This document shows positions 60,739-64,000 of a DNA stretch of 64,000 nucleotides, piece by piece. Source of the DNA: Nocardioides caldifontis (GTDB lineage Bacteria > Actinomycetota > Actinomycetes > Propionibacteriales > Nocardioidaceae); contig NZ_ML701736.1 in NCBI RefSeq assembly GCF_008087345.1, forward strand, positions 62,001-126,000, written 5' to 3'. The notes beneath the pieces were generated by a model, which did not search any database, was not told where the DNA came from, and saw only the letters and a program-made list of their open reading frames with translations. The number at the start of each line of letters is the position of its first letter. Position 1 is the stretch's first letter. A program made the position numbers and the translations under genes.

Positions 60739-62859
60739 GTGGCTGCTCGGAGCCCCCGCCTCCTCCTCGCCCTGGCCGTCGGCGTGACGCCGACCGCGCT
60801 GCTCGTCCCACTCGCGCCCGCCGCGAGCGCCGCGCCCGGCAGCTGCGCCGTCGCGCCGACCCACGAGATCTGGGAGGTGCAGGGCGACGGCGCCGAGACG
60901 CCGCTCGGCGGCAGCGAGGTGACCGTCCGCGGCACCGTCGTCGGCACCCTGCCCGGTTTCGACGGGTTCCACCTGCAGGACCCCGACGGCGACGGCGACG
61001 GGGCCACCAGCGACGGGGTGTTCGTCTACAGCCCCGGCACCGAGGTCGGGCTCGGCGACACCGTCGCGGTCACCGGTGGGGTGTCGGACAGGTTCGGGCA
61101 GACCCAGATCACCTCCCGCGAGGACGTCGCGGTCTGCGAGGCCGGTGACGAGGGCGACCTGCCCGAGCCGGCGCCGCTGGAGCTCCCCGCCGGGGACGAG
61201 CAGCGGGAACGGCTCGAGGGGATGCTCGTCGCCCCCGAGGACAGGCTCACGGTCAGCGAGGTGTACGACCTGACCTCCTTCGGCGAGCTGGTGCTCTCCG
61301 AGGGCGGCCTCCTCGTGCAGCCCACCGAGCTCGCGCGCCCCGGCACCCCGGCCGCGACCGAGGTGGCGGTCCGCAACAAGGCCCGCCGGATCACCCTCGA
61401 CGACGGGGTCAGCGCCCGCGTCAGCACCACCAGCCGCCCGTACCTCACCCCCGGGACGCCGGTCCGGGTCGGCGACGAGCTGACCTTCACCGAGCCGCTG
61501 GTGCTGGGGTACGGGTTCGACCAGTGGCGGCTCCAGCCCGCGGACGGGACCTCCGCAGGCGTCTTCGAGCCGCAGGACACCCGGACCGAGGCGCCGGACG
61601 AGGTGGGAGGCGACCTGCAGGTCGGTGCCTTCAACGTCCTCAACTACTTCGTGACGCTGAGCGGCCCCGACGCCCGTGGCGCGAAGAGCCAGGCGGCCTT
61701 CGACAAGCAGGCCGGCAAGATCGTCCCGGCGATCGAGGCCCTGGGCGCCGAGGTCGTCACCCTGATGGAGATCGAGGACACCGACTCGACCGGCCACAGC
61801 CCCGGCGACGCCGACCAGGCGCTCGCCGACCTGGTCCGCCGGCTCAACCTGGCTGCGGGGGAGGAGAAGTGGGCGTTCGTCCCGCTCCCCGACGAGCTGT
61901 ACGCCGTCGACCGCGACGTGATCCGGAACGGGATCATCTACCAGCCCGACGCGGTGCGGCCGCTGGGCGAGCCGGTCGGGCTCGTCGACGAGACGGTGTG
62001 GCACAACGCGCGCGAGCCGATCGCGCAGTCCTTCCGCAGCGTCGCCGAGGACGACGTGTTCACCGTGGTGGCCAACCACTTCAAGTCCAAGAGTCCCGGT
62101 GAGCCGACCGGGGACAACGTCGACAGCGGTGACGGCCAGGGCGCGTGGAACGGCGACCGGGTGCGCCAGGCGAAGTCCCTCGCGGCCTTCGCGAAGGGGC
62201 TCGCCCGGTCGACCGACGACCGCGACGTGCTGCTGCTCGGCGACCTCAACGCGTACACCCAGGAGGACCCGATCGAGGTGCTCCGCCGCCGCGGCTTCGC
62301 CGACCTCGGCGAGGAGCACGACCCGGGGCGCTACAGCTACGTCTTCGACGACCTGTCCGGCTCGCTCGACCACGCCCTGGCCAGCCGGGCGCTCGCCCGC
62401 AAGGTCACCGACCTCGCGCACTGGAACATCAACGCCGTCGAGTCCTTCGCCTACCAGTACGCCGGCGACCCGGCGCTCTACGCGGCCGACCCCTACCGCT
62501 CCAGCGACCACGACCCGCTGCTCCTGGGGCTGGACCTGGAGGTCCCCCTGGCGCGGGACCACCGCTGCGACGGACTGGTGCCGACCATCGTCGGCACCAA
62601 CGGCGACGACGTCCTCCGTGGCACCAACCGGCGCGACGTCGTGCACGCGCTCAGTGGCGACGACCGGGTGCTCGGGCTCAACGGGGCCGACCTGCTGTGC
62701 GGTGGCGCGGGCGACGACCTGGTCGAGGGCGGGAACGGCGACGACCACCTGTTCGGCGGTCCGGGCGACGACGTGCTCCGGGGCGACAACGGTGACGACA
62801 CCCTCACCGGTGGCCGCGGCCAGGACGACGTCCTCCAGGGACGTGGTGGGGGCGCCTAG
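60739..62859 (+). CDS. Secreted ExeM/NucH-type endonuclease with RTX-like repeats
   Basis: A 706-residue extracellular nuclease. It has a signal peptide (to about ASAAPG), an N-terminal OB-fold-like DNA-binding region ('GSEVTVRGTVVGTLPGF'), and an endonuclease/exonuclease/phosphatase catalytic domain with 'LQVGAFNVLNYF', 'LMEIEDTDS', 'NHFKSKSPG', 'LLLGDLNAYTQED', 'SLDHALAS' and 'SSDHDPLLLGL'. The last ~90 residues carry calcium-binding hemolysin-type nonapeptide units such as 'GGAGDDLVEGGNGDDHLFG'. The GTG at 60739 has GGAAGG 7 bases upstream. It likely degrades environmental DNA for nutrients or biofilm turnover. The stop overlaps the putative -10 of the next gene. Confidence 0.87.
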   Translation: MAARSPRLLLALAVGVTPTALLVPLAPAASAAPGSCAVAPTHEIWEVQGDGAETPLGGSEVTVRGTVVGTLPGFDGFHLQDPDGDGDGATSDGVFVYSPGTEVGLGDTVAVTGGVSDRFGQTQITSREDVAVCEAGDEGDLPEPAPLELPAGDEQRERLEGMLVAPEDRLTVSEVYDLTSFGELVLSEGGLLVQPTELARPGTPAATEVAVRNKARRITLDDGVSARVSTTSRPYLTPGTPVRVGDELTFTEPLVLGYGFDQWRLQPADGTSAGVFEPQDTRTEAPDEVGGDLQVGAFNVLNYFVTLSGPDARGAKSQAAFDKQAGKIVPAIEALGAEVVTLMEIEDTDSTGHSPGDADQALADLVRRLNLAAGEEKWAFVPLPDELYAVDRDVIRNGIIYQPDAVRPLGEPVGLVDETVWHNAREPIAQSFRSVAEDDVFTVVANHFKSKSPGEPTGDNVDSGDGQGAWNGDRVRQAKSLAAFAKGLARSTDDRDVLLLGDLNAYTQEDPIEVLRRRGFADLGEEHDPGRYSYVFDDLSGSLDHALASRALARKVTDLAHWNINAVESFAYQYAGDPALYAADPYRSSDHDPLLLGLDLEVPLARDHRCDGLVPTIVGTNGDDVLRGTNRRDVVHALSGDDRVLGLNGADLLCGGAGDDLVEGGNGDDHLFGGPGDDVLRGDNGDDTLTGGRGQDDVLQGRGGGA

Positions 62860-62862
62860 TGT
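62857..62862 (+). promoter_or_regulatory. Candidate leaderless -10 element for zwf
   Basis: TAGTGT (TAnnnT) begins with the TAG stop of the nuclease gene and ends six bases before the zwf ATG at 62869, which has no convincing ribosome site. Confidence 0.45.
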
Positions 62863-62868
62863 GGGGCC

Positions 62869-64000
62869 ATGGAGCAGCCGCACGTCATCGTCCTGTTCGG
62901 CGCCACCGGTGACCTCGCCCGGCGCAAGCTGCTGCCGGGGCTGCTGCACCTGTTCCGTGCGCAGCTGCTGAAGCACAGCCGGATCATCGGCACCTCGCTC
63001 GACGAGCTCGACGACGAGCAGTTCGTCAAGCTGGTCCGCGAGGCGTGCGAGGAGTTCAGCCCCGAGGAGCTCGACGACTGCTGGCCGGAGTTCGCCAAGA
63101 TGCTCTCCTACGTGCCGCAGTCGGCAGGCAGCCGCGGCCTCGCGGAGGCCGTGAGGACGCAGGAGCGTGAGCTGGAGCCGCACGGCGAGGTGGCGCGGCT
63201 GCACTACCTGAGCGTCCCGCCGAAGGCGGCGCTCGCGGTGGTGCACCAGCTCGCCGAGGAGGGGCTCGCCGAGCGGTCCCGGGTCGTCATGGAGAAGCCC
63301 TTCGGCACCGACCTGGAGAGCGCGAAGTACCTCAACGCCCAGCTCCACGAGGTCTTCGACGAGAGCCAGATCTTCCGGATCGACCACTTCCTCGGCAAGG
63401 AGGCGGCCCTCAACATCCTGGCGTTCCGCTTCGCCAACGGCCTCTTCGAGCCGATCTGGAACCGCAACTTCATCGACCACGTGCAGATCGACGTCCCGGA
63501 GACCCTCGGCCTCGAGACCCGCGCGGAGTTCTACGAGCAGACCGGCGCGTTCCGCGACATGGTGGTCACCCACCTCTTCCAGGTCCTCGCGTTCGTGGCG
63601 ATGGAGCCGCCGACCGCGCTGGAGCAGGGGCCGATCGGCGAGGAGAAGTCGAAGGTCTTCCGCTCCATGCGACCGCTGGACACGACCGCGGTCGTGCGTG
63701 GGCAGTACGTCGGCTACCGCGACCTCAAGGGGGTCGCTGAGGAGTCCGACACCGAGACGTTCATCGCGCTCAAGGTGGAGATCGACAACTGGCGCTGGGC
63801 CGGGGTGCCGTTCTACCTGCGGACCGGCAAGAAGATGGCCGAGAGCGCCCGGATCATCTCGATCGCCTTCAAGGAGCCCCCGCGCACGATGTTCCCGCAC
63901 GGCTCCGGCGTCGGGCTGCACGGCCCGGACCACCTGACCTTCGACCTCGCCGACGAGTCGCGGATGTCGCTCTCCTTCTACGGCAAGAAGCCGGGCACCG
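62869..64000 (+). CDS. zwf: Glucose-6-phosphate dehydrogenase, 5' part
   Basis: The first 377 residues of an enzyme of about 470-510; the gene runs off the right edge. It oxidises glucose 6-phosphate to 6-phosphogluconolactone with NAD(P)+, the entry to the pentose phosphate pathway. The dinucleotide site is 'VLFGATGDLARRKL' (about 8-21). The active-site signature RIDHFLGK is at residues 170-177, preceded by 'VVMEKPFGTDL'. 'VPFYLRTGKKMAE' is the later conserved block. The ATG at 62869 lies 9 bases after the nuclease stop and 6 after a -10-like TAGTGT. The middle of the protein ('ANGLFEPIWNRNFIDHVQI') is normal, with no disruption. Confidence 0.92.
   Translation, partial: MEQPHVIVLFGATGDLARRKLLPGLLHLFRAQLLKHSRIIGTSLDELDDEQFVKLVREACEEFSPEELDDCWPEFAKMLSYVPQSAGSRGLAEAVRTQERELEPHGEVARLHYLSVPPKAALAVVHQLAEEGLAERSRVVMEKPFGTDLESAKYLNAQLHEVFDESQIFRIDHFLGKEAALNILAFRFANGLFEPIWNRNFIDHVQIDVPETLGLETRAEFYEQTGAFRDMVVTHLFQVLAFVAMEPPTALEQGPIGEEKSKVFRSMRPLDTTAVVRGQYVGYRDLKGVAEESDTETFIALKVEIDNWRWAGVPFYLRTGKKMAESARIISIAFKEPPRTMFPHGSGVGLHGPDHLTFDLADESRMSLSFYGKKPGT

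Noticed and set aside
60697-63933. Long reverse-strand open frame opposite the nuclease and zwf genes
   Set aside because: It spans two clear forward genes and their boundary, and its translation is low-complexity.

Overview
The window is high-GC, densely packed DNA with GTG/TTG starts, Tat-type lipoproteins, PucR and LacI regulators, a MetPS-type NSS transporter pair, DUF222-HNH genes and a TM0106-type nuclease-helicase. All of this points to an actinobacterium, most likely of the Nocardioides/Nocardioidaceae type. That assignment rests on gene content and is not a phylogenetic test. No rRNA, tRNA, CRISPR array, insertion sequence or prophage was seen, and no stretch over 300 bases lacks a gene. 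Layout, 1-12955: a catabolic island. It holds the end of a PucR regulator, a complete Pot-type ABC importer (binding protein, two permeases, ATPase), a VOC protein and a second PucR. A reverse-strand tartrate/D-malate dehydrogenase-like gene follows. Divergent from it is a tightly coupled five-gene operon: an SDR-like protein lacking its catalytic Ser and Tyr, a NodB-type deacetylase or cyclic imidase, a C45 N-terminal-nucleophile hydrolase, a clear D-tartrate dehydratase and a second tartrate dehydrogenase-like enzyme. A strong terminator closes the operon. The set reads as uptake and breakdown of a tartrate-related, perhaps N-acylated, compound. 13116-27000: a CshA-repeat adhesin ending in an OmpA-like domain, a thiolase, a polar amino-acid ABC importer, an asparaginase, a MetP/MetS-like NSS transporter with its small subunit, an amidase, a GNAT acetyltransferase, a 46-residue Cys-containing protein and a DHA2 drug exporter. 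Nitrogen and amino-acid handling is the common theme. 27010-40554: gamma-glutamyltransferase, then a nuclease-rich stretch. It contains a RecB-like nuclease/SF1 helicase fusion with a probable Fe-S cluster, a DUF222-HNH protein, a secreted protein with 26 Ca-binding repeats whose gene is compositionally mosaic, a small conserved-looking protein, a probable TY-Chap chaperone-like protein followed by a NERD nuclease-helicase, and a protein with a McrA-like head but no HNH domain. 40648-46341: two paralogous proteins of 661 and 663 residues flank a secreted S15/CocE-type hydrolase. Each has a signal peptide, a Lys/Pro-rich linker, Ig-like domains, one membrane segment and a cytoplasmic PH/GRAM-like domain. 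This is the best candidate for an undescribed surface system. 46405-56485: an arabinan/arabinoside locus under a LacI repressor with a perfect 18-bp operator. It has a GH51 arabinofuranosidase broken by a one-base frameshift, an ABC sugar importer without its own ATPase, a Tat lipoprotein, a phytanoyl-CoA-dioxygenase-like enzyme and a secreted GH43 enzyme. 56616-64000: a secreted M14 carboxypeptidase, a small membrane protein with a structured leader, a secreted ExeM/NucH nuclease with RTX-like repeats, and the first 377 codons of glucose-6-phosphate dehydrogenase. A recurring TAnnnT-N6-8-start arrangement suggests several leaderless promoters.
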